Source: Nitrospirales bacterium (lineage in GTDB: Bacteria > Nitrospirota > Nitrospiria > Nitrospirales > UBA8639). Taken from it: 64,000 nt of DNA. Under the pieces are notes generated by a model that ran no database searches, was not told where the DNA came from, and saw only the letters and a list, made by a program, of their open reading frames with translations. The DNA is taken from the NCBI GenBank assembly GCA_031315915.1, contig JALDRK010000007.1:1-64000 (forward strand), written 5' to 3'. Of this stretch, positions 8,534 through 18,098 are shown piece by piece; position 1 is the first letter of the stretch, and the number at the start of each line of letters is the position of its first letter. The translations under genes and the position numbers were made by a program.

Positions 8534-10017
8534 GCAGGCCGGTCCGGTCGTAATTGCGGAAAGAGAATGACGTCGCGAATGGAGGCCTGGTTCGTTAAGA
8601 GCATGACCAGCCGGTCAATGCCGATGCCTTCCCCTGCGGTGGGAGGCATGCCGTATTCCAAGGCCCGAATAAAATCTTCATCCAGATAGTGGGCTTCATC
8701 ATCTCCGGCATCCCGCAGGGCGACTTGCGCTTCAAAGCGCCGCCGTTGATCCAAGGGATCGTTCAATTCGGAAAACCCATTAGCGAGCTCCCGTCCGCCG
8801 ATGAACAGTTCAAACCGGTCGGTCAAGTCGGGGTTTCCTTCTTTTCGTCGGGCTAACGGCGAGATGTCCAAGGGAAAATCGGTGATGAAGGTTGGCTGGA
8901 GCAGTGTGGTCTCCACCGTTTCTTCAAACAGCGCGACGAGGATGTCCATATGGCTGGCCTTGGCAGGAATTTCGACACCCAGGCGGCTGGCAGCGTCACG
9001 AGCCACTGTCTGGTCTGTTAACACTTGGGCATCAAGTTTATTAACCTCTAAGATGGCATCCAGATAGGCAATCCGGCGCCAAGGGGGTGCCATGTTGATA
9101 TGGGGTCCCTGATACTCCAATTCTACTGTTCCGCAGACATCCTGACAGAGTCGGATAAAGAGTTCCTCGGTCAGGTCCATGAGATCGTGGTAATCCGCGT
9201 AGGCCTGATAGAATTCCAACATCGTAAACTCGGGGTTATGGATGGTGGAAATGCCTTCATTCCTGAAGTTCCGGTTGATCTCGAACACCCGCCGGAATCC
9301 GCCGACGATCAGCCGTTTGAGGTAGAGTTCCGGCGCGACCCGTAAATATAACTCGGTCTCCAAGGTATTGTGATGGGTCACAAACGGGCGTGCGGTGGCC
9401 CCACCCGGGATGGGATGCATCATGGGCGTTTCCACTTCCAGAAATCCCCGATCGGTCAGAAAGGTGCGAATGGTATTGATAATCCGACTTCGGGTGCGAA
9501 AGACTTGGTGGACGGAAGGATTGGCGATGAGATCAACGTACCGTTGGCGGTAGCGGGTTTCAATATCCGTTAATCCGTGCCACTTTTCCGGAAGCGGACG
9601 AAGGCCTTTTGAGAGAAACGTGAGGGAGTGAACTTCCACCGTTAATTCATCGGTTTTGGTCCTGAACAGTTTGCCTTCCACGCCGATCCAGTCGCCCAGA
9701 TCCAGCGATTGGGACAGTTCATAGGCCGTCTCTCCTAACAAATCTTTCTTGAGATAGACCTGTAATCGATGGCCTTCCTCCTGTAATCCCGCAAATGCGG
9801 CCTTCCCGAAACGGCGAAGGGCGATGATTCGTCCGGCAATCTGGCAGGGTATGGGAGCCTGTTCCAGTTCTTCCTTGGTCCGGGAAGAATAGGATGCGAG
9901 AATGCCTTCTAATGTGTGTGTGGTGGGGAAGCGAGTCCCGAAGGGACGTATGCCTTTTTCCCGAAGGCTGCCGAGTTTATCCAATCGTTGTTGTCGTTGT
10001 TCGTTCAATTCATCCAT
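8530..10017 (-). CDS. lysS: Lysyl-tRNA synthetase, class II
   Basis: The 495-residue enzyme charges tRNA-Lys. An N-terminal OB-fold anticodon-binding domain (about residues 55-165, IAGRIIALRRFGKAAFAGLQ) precedes the class II catalytic core, with motif 1 around FLEVETPMMHPIPGGA, motif 2 FEINRNFRNEG and motif 3 GEGIGIDRLVMLL at the C-terminus. The length and all three motifs are typical of a functional class II LysRS. The start ATG 10017 is 45 bases after prfB, in the lnt-prfB-lysS-lolC-lolD unit. Confidence 0.97.
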   Translation of the reverse strand: MDELNEQRQQRLDKLGSLREKGIRPFGTRFPTTHTLEGILASYSSRTKEELEQAPIPCQIAGRIIALRRFGKAAFAGLQEEGHRLQVYLKKDLLGETAYELSQSLDLGDWIGVEGKLFRTKTDELTVEVHSLTFLSKGLRPLPEKWHGLTDIETRYRQRYVDLIANPSVHQVFRTRSRIINTIRTFLTDRGFLEVETPMMHPIPGGATARPFVTHHNTLETELYLRVAPELYLKRLIVGGFRRVFEINRNFRNEGISTIHNPEFTMLEFYQAYADYHDLMDLTEELFIRLCQDVCGTVELEYQGPHINMAPPWRRIAYLDAILEVNKLDAQVLTDQTVARDAASRLGVEIPAKASHMDILVALFEETVETTLLQPTFITDFPLDISPLARRKEGNPDLTDRFELFIGGRELANGFSELNDPLDQRRRFEAQVALRDAGDDEAHYLDEDFIRALEYGMPPTAGEGIGIDRLVMLLTNQASIRDVILFPQLRPDRPA

Positions 10018-10062
10018 GAGCGGTACGTCTCGGTCAAAAAGTATTTTGGAAAGTTGAATAGC

Positions 10063-11185
10063 CTAGGATGTTGAGGATGGTGACGTTTGACCGGCTTTAA
10101 AAGATAGAAAGGCCTCGATAAAAGGATCCAGGGCTCCATCCATTACGGCAGCCACGTTGCCTGATTCGAAATTGGTCCGATGATCTTTCACCATTTGATA
10201 GGGTTGAAAAACATAGGAGCGGATTTGACTTCCCCAGGCGATATCCTTTTTTTCACCGACTATATGTTGGAACGCTTCATCCTTTTTTTTCTGCTCCAAT
10301 TCGAAGAGTTTGGCTCTGAGCACTCGCATCGCGCCAAGCCGATTCTGCAATTGAGAACGTTCGTTTTGGCATTGCACGACAATTCCTGTGGGCAGATGCG
10401 TCATACGAATGGCGGTTTCCACCTTATTGACATTTTGTCCGCCTGCTCCTCCGGCCCGAAAGGTATCGACTTTCAGATCTTTATCCTCGATCACAATATC
10501 GATGTCCTCGTCCAGCTCCGGATAGATGCCCACGGCGGCAAAAGAGGTATGACGTCGTTTATTGGCATCAAATGGGGAGATTCGAACCAGACGGTGGACT
10601 CCGGCTTCGGATCGTAAATATCCATAGGCATAGGCACCGGAGATGCCCAGTGTTACATTTTTAATACCTGCCTCATCTCCAGGTTGCAAATCGATGGTTT
10701 CTACCTTGTACCCCCGTTCTTGGGACCATCTGACATACATTCTCATGAGCATTTGTGCCCAGTCCTGGGATTCGGTGCCTCCCGCTCCAGGGTTAATACT
10801 CAGGATCGCATTGTTGTGGTCGTGCTCATCGGCCAGAAGTCGTTCAAGTCGCCAGGCATCCAAGGTGTGTTCCACAGCTTGAATCCCTTGGCTCCATTCA
10901 GCTTCTAATTCGGGATCGCCCTTCTGTCCTATAAGATCGAGAATGGCTTGGAGGTCATCCCGTTGCTGTTCAAGAGTATTCAGGCGTTCCAGAGAACGAT
11001 CTATATCGGCTTTCCGTCGACCGACTTTGGCGGCGTGCTTCGAATTGTTCCAAAAGTCGGGTTGGGCGGTTTCCCGTTCGAGTTCTTCGAGTTCCGAGGT
11101 CAGTTTCGGGAGGTCAAAGATACCTCCGAAATTCTTGAATGCGACCGTCAATTTTTTCCATACGCAAGCGAATATCTTCTAGCAT
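10063..11185 (-). CDS. prfB: Peptide chain release factor 2 with programmed +1 frameshift
   Basis: RF2 recognises UGA and UAA stop codons and triggers peptide release. Translation starts at ATG 11185, runs 23 codons to CTT (11117-11119), meets TGA at 11114-11116 and continues in the +1 frame from GAC, giving a product of about 373 residues. The downstream part contains the SPF anticodon-like tripeptide (RISPFDANK) and the GGQ catalytic motif ([11 protein letters not shown]). The N-terminal 23 residues are needed for the normal family length, so annotation as an uninterrupted frame from 11151 would be wrong. It lies between lnt and lysS. Confidence 0.95.
11114..11126 (-). promoter_or_regulatory. 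prfB recoding site (internal Shine-Dalgarno plus CTT-TGA-C)
   Basis: On the coding strand the site reads GGAGG-TAT-CTT-TGA-C. The internal Shine-Dalgarno sits three bases before the slippery CTT, and the in-frame TGA is the autoregulatory stop. This matches the classic bacterial RF2 frameshift element, where low RF2 lets the ribosome slip +1. Confidence 0.95.
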
Positions 11186-11222
11186 ACTTCACGCTCCTTC
11201 ATGATCATGGTAAGAGGCCTTA

Positions 11223-12806
11223 CTACGTTGAACGTTTCAACGATGCCCGTGCGCCTAACCGATTGCCGATCGCCAAAATACCCGTCAGTATAACACAGAT
11301 CCAGCTAAAGACATCTCCGAATTGCGCATAAAATGTCACAGTCCGGCGAAGGGGAATCGTGGATGTTCTGGCCTGCTCGGTAAAGACGGGTGTGGCGTCG
11401 AGAATTGCGCCATCCGGCGCAATAAATCCGGAAATGCCGGTGTTGGCAGCGCGGGCAAATGCCAGATGATTTTCCACGGCTCGAAAGACGACCATGCCGA
11501 AATGTTGATAAGGAGCTACAGAATCTCCGAACCACGCATCATTTGTAATGGTGATCAGCATATTGGCCCCTTCCTGTGCCATTCGGCGGACAAGGTCAGG
11601 AAAAATCACCTCAAAACAAATGGGGACACCAAAGCGGGTCGCTGATTTCAGGCGAGGGGTGGTGACGGTCATGGTCATGTGACCTTGGCCTTCTTGGAAA
11701 TCCCCGATGCCCACCACCAATTTATCCAAGAAAAATAAAACGGACTTCAGCGGGATATATTCCCCGAACGGCACTAGGTGGCGTTTGTCATACCGGTCGG
11801 AGATTTGACCTTCTCGATCCAAGAGAAAGGCACTATTAAAGAGGTAAGGCCGGCCATCAGGATGAAAACGGACCGTGGGGCTGCCAAACAACAACGGACT
11901 GTTTGTGGCCTGAACAATCCGACGGATTTCCCCTTGGTATTCTGGCTCCTGTTCGAATAAAAACGGGGTAGCGGCTTCCGGCCAAATAAGCAGATCGGTG
12001 TTTTGTCCTGCCTGTAAACTGAGCCTGGCGTACCGATCCATGGTTTCGTCACGGTATCGTTCGTCCCACTTTTTCCCTTGCTCGATGTTGGCTTGTACAA
12101 TCCCTATCGTCAGGGTTTCTGCGGTTTCGTCCAGGGAATGTTGGTGATACAGCTGCCAGGTCCCATAAGCCAGTATCAGAGCAAGAGTCGCCGCGAATCC
12201 AGCCAGGGGTGTCCATTCTTTCGAAGTGGCGAAGGCTCGATTTGTGGTAGTGATCCAAGTCAGGCAGTGAAAGAGTACCACATTGGCCATCACCACGAGA
12301 AACGAGACCCCGTAGACTCCGGTGATATCGGCGAATTGAATCAGCGTGAGCCACTCGTATTGAGAGTAGCCAAGGAGTGCCCAGGGCAATCCGCTAAAGG
12401 CGTATGTGCGAAGATATTCCAGCGTCACCCAGAGGGTTGGGGCGGCTAGCCATACGATATCAGGGTAAGTTTTTTGGAAGGTGACGCACCCCCAGGCATA
12501 GGCACCCATAAAGAGGCCCAGGTAGGTGGCCAGCAGGAGCATCAATGTAGAGCTGACGGCGAATGGCACTTGTCCATATTGATTCATGGCGGTAATGACC
12601 CAGGTGATGGTTCCCGCAAAAGCAATGCTCCCAGCCAGCCAGCCCCATCGGAATGCCTGCCGTGAAGTCAATCCGGTCAGGGCCCAATGAAGGGGGACCA
12701 GCATGATCCAGGCCAGCCAACCTTGGTCAAAGCTTGGGAAGCACAGTGGATGCATCAACCCTGTCAGGCCGATGGCAAGAAGGCGTGTGAGCAGCGTAAG
12801 TTGCAC
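11223..12806 (-). CDS. lnt: Apolipoprotein N-acyltransferase
   Basis: The 527-residue inner-membrane enzyme N-acylates the lipidated Cys of apolipoproteins, the last maturation step before Lol export. The first 200 residues hold about six hydrophobic helices. The periplasmic nitrilase-like domain follows with the catalytic elements LIWPEAATPF (Glu), YDKRHLVPFGEY (Lys) and GVPICFEVIFPD (Cys), and one C-terminal helix. The start codon is GTG at 12806, with no strong ribosome site. Its location ahead of lolC and lolD groups lipoprotein maturation with export. Confidence 0.94.
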   Translation of the reverse strand: MQLTLLTRLLAIGLTGLMHPLCFPSFDQGWLAWIMLVPLHWALTGLTSRQAFRWGWLAGSIAFAGTITWVITAMNQYGQVPFAVSSTLMLLLATYLGLFMGAYAWGCVTFQKTYPDIVWLAAPTLWVTLEYLRTYAFSGLPWALLGYSQYEWLTLIQFADITGVYGVSFLVVMANVVLFHCLTWITTTNRAFATSKEWTPLAGFAATLALILAYGTWQLYHQHSLDETAETLTIGIVQANIEQGKKWDERYRDETMDRYARLSLQAGQNTDLLIWPEAATPFLFEQEPEYQGEIRRIVQATNSPLLFGSPTVRFHPDGRPYLFNSAFLLDREGQISDRYDKRHLVPFGEYIPLKSVLFFLDKLVVGIGDFQEGQGHMTMTVTTPRLKSATRFGVPICFEVIFPDLVRRMAQEGANMLITITNDAWFGDSVAPYQHFGMVVFRAVENHLAFARAANTGISGFIAPDGAILDATPVFTEQARTSTIPLRRTVTFYAQFGDVFSWICVILTGILAIGNRLGARASLKRST

Positions 12807-12850
12807 AATAGGCGGATGAAGAAACGGTCAATCCGAGTGTCAATCTAGAA

Positions 12851-12889
12851 AAAACCCCGTTCCCCTAATTGAGAGGAGAACGGGGTTTT
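12851..12889 (-). terminator. Hairpin terminator between rpmB and lnt
   Basis: AAAACCCCGTTC (12851-12862) pairs perfectly with 12878-12889 around an inner C-rich/G-rich region. On the minus strand the stem ends in TTTT, so it would end the rpmB transcript; the other strand also ends in a short T run. Confidence 0.8.
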
Positions 12890-12929
12890 ATGACTCCCTT
12901 AGGTTCTTGCGGAAAAAATCGGAAGAAAA

Positions 12930-13121
12930 TTACACTGCCTTTTGGATACAGCCGGAGCGCAGGCATCGCGTACATACCCGTATGCGTTTGGCGGCTCCTT
13001 TCACCAACGCCTTTACCGTACGAAGGTTTGGGCGAAACACGCGTTTGGTCCGGTTGTTGGCGTGACTGACGTTATTGCCAACCAGACGATTTTTTCCACA
13101 AACTTCGCATGAGAATGCCAT
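12930..13121 (-). CDS. rpmB: 50S ribosomal protein L28
   Basis: The 63-residue basic protein starts [11 protein letters not shown] and contains a Cys pair at each end (CEVC and CTRC), the zinc-binding version of L28. The core [12 protein letters not shown] is the family signature. It is a structural protein of the large ribosomal subunit. It is monocistronic here, with a terminator just downstream. Confidence 0.95.
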   Translation of the reverse strand: MAFSCEVCGKNRLVGNNVSHANNRTKRVFRPNLRTVKALVKGAAKRIRVCTRCLRSGCIQKAV

Positions 13122-13414
13122 GGCGTATTTCCTCGCTTCATTTAAATAAAATAGGTGCTCTACCTAATCTAGGTTATGTAATGGTGTGTGGTGGGTAAAC
13201 GGCAAATTTTCTACCTCATTAGCATAAGTGCTATTGTACACTCAAGTTTCTCGAAACAAAATCGTATCGTGACGGTTTTTTGTGAAGTACTCCTGATTGG
13301 ACTCAGACACTTCCCGGACCGGCTTTGAGTGAACCATTCCCGTGATTTTCTTCGATTCTCGTCCCAGGTAAACCCAAAAATAAAGTTTAACAAGGCCTTC
13401 TGGCAATAGGTTCT

Positions 13415-15631
13415 ATGGCTTCCCCTTCTGATCTATCCAAAATTCCAATTCAATATGTAAAGGGAGTGGGTCCCAAGAGGGCGCCTCTGCTGGAAAAACT
13501 TGGGGTTCGAACCGTTGAGGATGCCCTGTGGTGTATTCCGTGGCGATATGACAATCGCCTAGAGATTCTTCCCATTCGGAGCGTAGTGCCGGGAACGAAA
13601 GTCACGGTTCGGGGTATTGTGGAATCTTGTCGAGTGGCTGTCACTTCACGAAGACGGTTGGTTTTGATCACGCTGGTTGTTCGTGATGAAACCGGGGTGC
13701 TGGAATGCCTGTTTTTTAACCAGCCATTTTTGAAAAATACCTTTACCCCTGGAGTATTAGTCTTATTAACGGGGGTTGCCACGCTACAGTCACGTCACGG
13801 GTCCAAACTTATGATGAAGGCCCCTTTCTATGAACTATTGGATGGGCAGGAAGGGGAGCAGGAAGTGGGACGGATCGTTCCCATTTATCATGAAACCCAC
13901 GGAGTGAGTTCCAAGCAGATCCGACGCATTATGCAGGGAGTTTTGGAGCAATATCGTCATCAGCTCATCGATGTCGTGCCTTTCTCGGTGAGGAGGTCCC
14001 TTGGCCTGCCTTCTCTGGCTGAAGCTTTGCCGGCCTTACATTGGCCGTCACTGGACGCTCCCGTGGGCCTTCTCAATGCCCATGAGACGGCAGAGCACCG
14101 ACGTTTGGCATTTGAAGAGTTGTTATTGCTGCAGTTGGCCTTGGCCATGCGGCGTAAACATGCGGAACAGAGTTCGGCTGGGATACCGTTTCCGCAACAT
14201 AATCCTTTAGTTGCCCGTTTTCGGAAGGCGTTGCCTTTTTCTCTTACGACGGCTCAGGAACGGGTAATTCGCGAAATCAGTCAGGATATGTCCCAGCCTA
14301 CAGCCATGAATCGTTTGTTACAGGGAGATGTGGGCTGTGGAAAAACGATTGTGGCGTTTTATGCGATGGTCAATGCGTGCGGGGCCGGGTATCAAGCGGT
14401 CCTGATGGCTCCGACTGAAATCTTAAGTGAACAGCATTATGCGTCACTGCTTCCACATTGTGAAAATCTGGGTCTTTCCTGTCATCTGGTAAAAGGCGGG
14501 ATTTCTGGTTGGGAACGCGAAGAGAGTTTAGGTCGTCTTCAATCGGGGGTGGCTCGTATTATTGTGGGTACGCATGCCTTATTGCAGCCGGATGTGCAAT
14601 TTCAGAAATTGGGGTTGGTTATTGTGGACGAGCAACATAAGTTTGGTGTTCTGCAACGGGCCCGACTTCGGGAAAAGGCTGCCTGGGAACCTGATGTATT
14701 GGTCATGACGGCGACGCCTATCCCGCGAACCTTGGCTATGACGCTCTATGGTGATCTAGATATGTCCGTCATCGACCAATTTCCCCCAGGGAAAAAGCCG
14801 GTGGAGACGAAGCTCTTCATGCGCAGTCAGCGAAAAGCGGCCTACGGGTTAATAGAGAAGGAGTTAGAAGCCGGGCGACAGGCTTATGTCGTCTACCCCT
14901 TGGTGGAACCATCTGAGAAGGTCGACCTGCAAGCAGCAGTGGACGGGGCCGCCCAATTACAACCTTTTTTTCCTAATTGCCGGATTGGAGTGCTGCATGG
15001 GCGTCTGCCTTCCCGCGACAAGGAACGCGTGATGGGTGATTTCCGACAGCATCACATTGATATTCTTGTGGCAACCACCGTCGTGGAGGTGGGGCTGGAT
15101 GTGCAGAATGCCACGGTGATGTTAATTGAGCATGCCGAGCGCTTTGGATTGGCTCAACTCCATCAGCTTCGTGGTCGAGTGGGTAGAGGGCAACAACAAG
15201 GCTTTTGCCTGCTGCTACATGCATTAGGGAAATTGGAGGGGACGGGTTTGCAGGTTCCTTTGTCCCTTGAGGCTTCCAGGCTTTCTTCTTCCGAAATGGG
15301 AACCTGGCCCACATCCATTCCCGAGGTGACCCGATCTATGGCCAGACAACGCTTGTTAGTCTTTGCCCAATGTGCGGATGGGTTTGCCTTGGCTGAAGAG
15401 GATTTGAAAATTCGAGGGTCGGGGCAAGTGTTAGGCGTTCAGCAATGGGGTGAGTTGAAATTCCGTGTTGCTGACCTGGCGCGTGATGGTACTCTCTTCA
15501 TGAAAGCCAAAGAGGTGGCAAGAGATTTATTGGATAGAGACCCGGAACTACTTGAACCTGAACATCATGCCTTACGAGAAAAATTGTTCCTCCAATGGGG
15601 GGACAAGTTTTCGCTTGGGGTAGTTGGATAA
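13415..15631 (+). CDS. recG: ATP-dependent DNA helicase RecG
   Basis: The 738-residue superfamily 2 helicase reverses stalled forks and branch-migrates Holliday junctions. The order is an N-terminal HhH-like PIQYVKGVGPKRA segment, an OB-fold wedge domain (about 55-145), Walker A GDVGCGKT (304-311), the DEQH box at 405-408, TATPIPRT, and the C-terminal helicase lobe with QLRGRVGRG. It is complete and slightly longer than typical RecG. It is transcribed divergently from rpmB with about 290 bases between, in which I see no further gene. Confidence 0.96.
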   Translation: MASPSDLSKIPIQYVKGVGPKRAPLLEKLGVRTVEDALWCIPWRYDNRLEILPIRSVVPGTKVTVRGIVESCRVAVTSRRRLVLITLVVRDETGVLECLFFNQPFLKNTFTPGVLVLLTGVATLQSRHGSKLMMKAPFYELLDGQEGEQEVGRIVPIYHETHGVSSKQIRRIMQGVLEQYRHQLIDVVPFSVRRSLGLPSLAEALPALHWPSLDAPVGLLNAHETAEHRRLAFEELLLLQLALAMRRKHAEQSSAGIPFPQHNPLVARFRKALPFSLTTAQERVIREISQDMSQPTAMNRLLQGDVGCGKTIVAFYAMVNACGAGYQAVLMAPTEILSEQHYASLLPHCENLGLSCHLVKGGISGWEREESLGRLQSGVARIIVGTHALLQPDVQFQKLGLVIVDEQHKFGVLQRARLREKAAWEPDVLVMTATPIPRTLAMTLYGDLDMSVIDQFPPGKKPVETKLFMRSQRKAAYGLIEKELEAGRQAYVVYPLVEPSEKVDLQAAVDGAAQLQPFFPNCRIGVLHGRLPSRDKERVMGDFRQHHIDILVATTVVEVGLDVQNATVMLIEHAERFGLAQLHQLRGRVGRGQQQGFCLLLHALGKLEGTGLQVPLSLEASRLSSSEMGTWPTSIPEVTRSMARQRLLVFAQCADGFALAEEDLKIRGSGQVLGVQQWGELKFRVADLARDGTLFMKAKEVARDLLDRDPELLEPEHHALREKLFLQWGDKFSLGVVG

Positions 15632-15754
15632 AAGCCAGATGGATGGTTCGCTAACAAGAGACGGATTAAATTCTATCCTGCATGTAGCAGGTTCACCTGG
15701 TTGTTTGACCTTGCCTCCGCTTCGTGGTAGATAATCGCTTCACAAAAGTCTATC

Positions 15755-15841
15755 GCCCGGATGGCGGAACTGGCAGACGCGCCGGACTCAAAATCCGGTT
15801 CTTTCACGAGAGTGGGAGTTCGACCCTCCCTCCGGGCACCA
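15755..15841 (+). tRNA. tRNA-Leu (anticodon CAA)
   Basis: The acceptor stem GCCCGGA pairs with TCCGGGC, followed by discriminator A and an encoded CCA. The anticodon stem CCGGA/TCCGG encloses the loop CTCAAAA with anticodon CAA at 15789-15791, which reads UUG. A long variable arm and the T-arm GGGAGTTCGACCCTCC are present, as expected of a class II leucine tRNA. Confidence 0.97.
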
Positions 15842-15952
15842 TAGCACAGGGCACAAATGAATATTTTCTCATTTGTCTTTCAATTTATAATTTAGTCTAA
15901 ACATCTAGTAAACATACTTAATATTTATGAGAGGGTAAAGGCGAAATTTCAC

Positions 15953-15981
15953 TTGACAGGGAATGCACTCTTGACTATAGT
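15953..15981 (+). promoter_or_regulatory. Near-consensus sigma70 promoter
   Basis: TTGACA (15953-15958) and TATAGT (15976-15981) are separated by exactly 17 bases. It lies about 85 bases ahead of the secreted-protein gene at 16066. The strength predicted by this match suggests high constitutive expression. Confidence 0.85.
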
Positions 15982-16065
15982 GTGAACCCCAATCATGAGA
16001 TAAAAAAGAAACCTTAATTTGTTCGCTTTTTTGATTATTCACTCACACTTCCAAGGAGGAGCCAC

Positions 16066-16821
16066 ATGCGGAAGGTAGGGTATTTTGGAGCAGCAATTAT
16101 TCTTGCAAGCTCAGTGACAGTGGCGGTTGCACAGGAGCGAGTACCAGCCCATTCCGGGTTTGGTACGGGCGTCGGAGAATCTCAAGGCTCTGGAACCAGG
16201 GCCAGAGTTATGGACCAGGATGATATGTTACGGTATCTATCCGCTCCAGAGACAGTCCAGGGCGAGGTAATAGGTATTGATCTGGCTGGCAAAAAATTGT
16301 ATTTGGACATGGGAGGAAGTTCCCATGATGAGCGTCAAACGTTGCGAGGGGCGTTAAATATCATGACCCTCCACATTGATGATGAAACCAACATTGCCAG
16401 TCTGAAAGCGGTCACGAAGGGAGACTATGTGGCCGTCTCTGCCAGAGAAAAAACCACGGCAGATCAACCATTTGGGACCGGACAAAAGATGGTTCGTGAA
16501 GTCTACACCTTAAGAGGTAGTCAGTTGTTAGGCGGGGCCGACAATACTGGGTTTGGTGGCGGGCTCGGGCAACGACCAGATCCTGCCCACTATAGAGGTT
16601 TAACAATTAATCATGAAGGTCTTACGGGTGTTCCTGTAGGGTCGGTGCAACCCGGAGTCGTGGAAACCGGCATCCACAGCGAAGTTGGGATGATGACCGG
16701 TGCCGCCCCCTGCTGGCAATGTGCCCCACAACCTGATACGGTCAATGGTCGTACAGATAAGACCATTGCGACTGATTATGGGGATGATCGGAAGAATTTC
16801 AACAAGGGAACGACCCAATAG
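16066..16821 (+). CDS. Secreted protein of unknown function with CWQC motif
   Basis: The start has AAGGAGG about 8 bases upstream. The first 23 residues form a classical signal peptide ending in AVAQ. The 228-residue mature part has a beta-rich centre (VQGEVIGIDLAGKKLYLDMG followed by MTLHIDDETNI) resembling small OB-like periplasmic domains. After it come Gly-rich and Pro/His-containing stretches and a C-terminal CWQC pair that could form a disulfide or bind metal. I do not recognise a named family. It has its own strong promoter and terminator, so it is probably an abundant periplasmic protein. Its function is unknown. Confidence 0.8.
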   Translation: MRKVGYFGAAIILASSVTVAVAQERVPAHSGFGTGVGESQGSGTRARVMDQDDMLRYLSAPETVQGEVIGIDLAGKKLYLDMGGSSHDERQTLRGALNIMTLHIDDETNIASLKAVTKGDYVAVSAREKTTADQPFGTGQKMVREVYTLRGSQLLGGADNTGFGGGLGQRPDPAHYRGLTINHEGLTGVPVGSVQPGVVETGIHSEVGMMTGAAPCWQCAPQPDTVNGRTDKTIATDYGDDRKNFNKGTTQ

Positions 16822-16850
16822 TCTTCTCGGAACAGTACAGTAGTGGTTGA

Positions 16851-16889
16851 AAAAGAGCGTGTCGGCAAAAGCCGACACGCTCTTTTGTT
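16851..16889 (+). terminator. Rho-independent terminator
   Basis: A 16-bp perfect stem (16851-16866 with 16871-16886) has an AAAA loop and a T-rich end. It closes the secreted-protein transcript 29 bases after the stop codon. Confidence 0.93.
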
Positions 16890-16977
16890 ATAGGCACATT
16901 TGACTCGATCCTTCAGGAACACTGATTTATCAACGCGAATTTGGGATGTGTGTTCAAGGCGGAGGGAAAATTTGATA

Positions 16978-17202
16978 ATGGAGGAGTTAGATCTTCGTGG
17001 GGTTATTTGTCCCTACAATTTTGTGAAAACGAAGTTAAAGTTGGAATCGCTGGATCCTGGGGAATTATTGAGTGTGTTATTGGATGATGGAGATCCGATC
17101 AAGAATGTTCCTCAAAGCATCAGAAATGAAGGGCATCAAATTAAAAGTCAAGACTTGCTTGATGGATATTTTCGAATTGTCATTCAAAAGGAGACTGTTT
17201 AG
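16978..17202 (+). CDS. TusA/SirA-like sulfur-carrier protein
   Basis: The 74-residue protein starts at ATG 16978, about 11 bases after GGAGGG. It contains the TusA-family motif LDLRGVICPYNFVKTK with the conserved Cys-Pro (Cys11) at the N-terminal end of helix 1, followed by the LLSVLLDDGDPIKNVP strand-loop. TusA-like proteins carry sulfur as a persulfide on this Cys for tRNA thiolation or sulfur oxidation. It faces the convergent rsmI gene only 3 bases away. The rhodanese at 3185 is a conceivable donor, but nothing in the sequence ties the two together. Confidence 0.85.
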   Translation: MEELDLRGVICPYNFVKTKLKLESLDPGELLSVLLDDGDPIKNVPQSIRNEGHQIKSQDLLDGYFRIVIQKETV

Positions 17203-17205
17203 CTG

Positions 17206-17919
17206 TTAGGAAAGTGGAGAGCTGTTTTTCTGATTCCGTTTTCTGGCTGACATACCTTGAACGAGAAGGGTAATTTCTCCTTTGATGGGTTTTTGATGGA
17301 GCTGTTGGGTGACCTCCTCGACCGTGCCGCGAAGAAACTCTTCATTAAGTTTAGTTAACTCTCTGGCCACGACAATCTGGCGATTTCCCACGATTTCCAG
17401 GAGGTGGGACAATGTTTTCAGCACACGATGTTGCGTATCGAAGAAGATGAGGGTTCCAGATTGTTCCTTAACGTGTTGAAAAAGTTTTTCTCTGGCCCCT
17501 GGTTTTTTAGGCACAAACCCTTCAAATCGGAATTGATCAGTCGGTAATCCCGACGCACATAACGCCGTCAAAACGGAGGAAGGGCCCGGGATGGGAACGA
17601 TGGAAATTTTTTCTTCAATGGCCCGACGCACCAAATAAAATCCCGGATCCGAAATCATAGGGGTGCCTGCATCACACACGAGAGATACGGGCAATCCCTC
17701 ATGTAGTCGGTGTAACAAAACCGGAGTTTTTTCTTCCTTGTTGAAGTCATGATAGCTGGTTAACGGGGTGCCAATCTGATAATAATTGCACAGTTTTTGG
17801 GTGTGACGGGTATCCTCTGCGGCTATTACGGATGATTCTTTGAGGATTCGGATGGCCCGAAATGTCATATCTTCCAAATTCCCAATCGGCGTACTCACCA
17901 CATACAATATTCCATCCAT
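17206..17919 (-). CDS. rsmI: 16S rRNA 2'-O-ribose methyltransferase (C1402)
   Basis: The 237-residue tetrapyrrole-methylase-fold protein begins ILYVVSTPIGNLEDMTFRA. It has the further motifs AAEDTRHTQKL, SLVCDAGTPMISDPG and IPGPSSVLTAL, all diagnostic of RsmI, which 2'-O-methylates C1402 in the ribosomal P site using S-adenosylmethionine. The C-terminus is slightly short of the E. coli protein, as in many non-proteobacterial members. It is convergent with the TusA-like gene and divergent from the SDR gene. Confidence 0.94.
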   Translation of the reverse strand: MDGILYVVSTPIGNLEDMTFRAIRILKESSVIAAEDTRHTQKLCNYYQIGTPLTSYHDFNKEEKTPVLLHRLHEGLPVSLVCDAGTPMISDPGFYLVRRAIEEKISIVPIPGPSSVLTALCASGLPTDQFRFEGFVPKKPGAREKLFQHVKEQSGTLIFFDTQHRVLKTLSHLLEIVGNRQIVVARELTKLNEEFLRGTVEEVTQQLHQKPIKGEITLLVQGMSARKRNQKNSSPLS

Positions 17920-18098
17920 AGAGTGTCTCCACTTTCCTTAATTTTGGCCTGAGGATCCTACTGGGTGTTCAAGAGATTGTCTAGAATTTTCATGCCTTAT
18001 TGAGTCCGGCGATGCTCTTCTTATTTCTTATAGGATTAAACTTATGGTAGCCCAATGGTAACAATCGGACAGATCGATATGAGGTTAGAAATCCTATT

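Noticed and set aside
10063-11151. prfB as a simple uninterrupted frame from 11151
   Set aside because: The frame lacks the conserved N-terminus and a classic recoding site explains it.
13211-13393. A 60-codon minus-strand frame between rpmB and recG
   Set aside because: Low-quality sequence with no start signal; probably promoter DNA.
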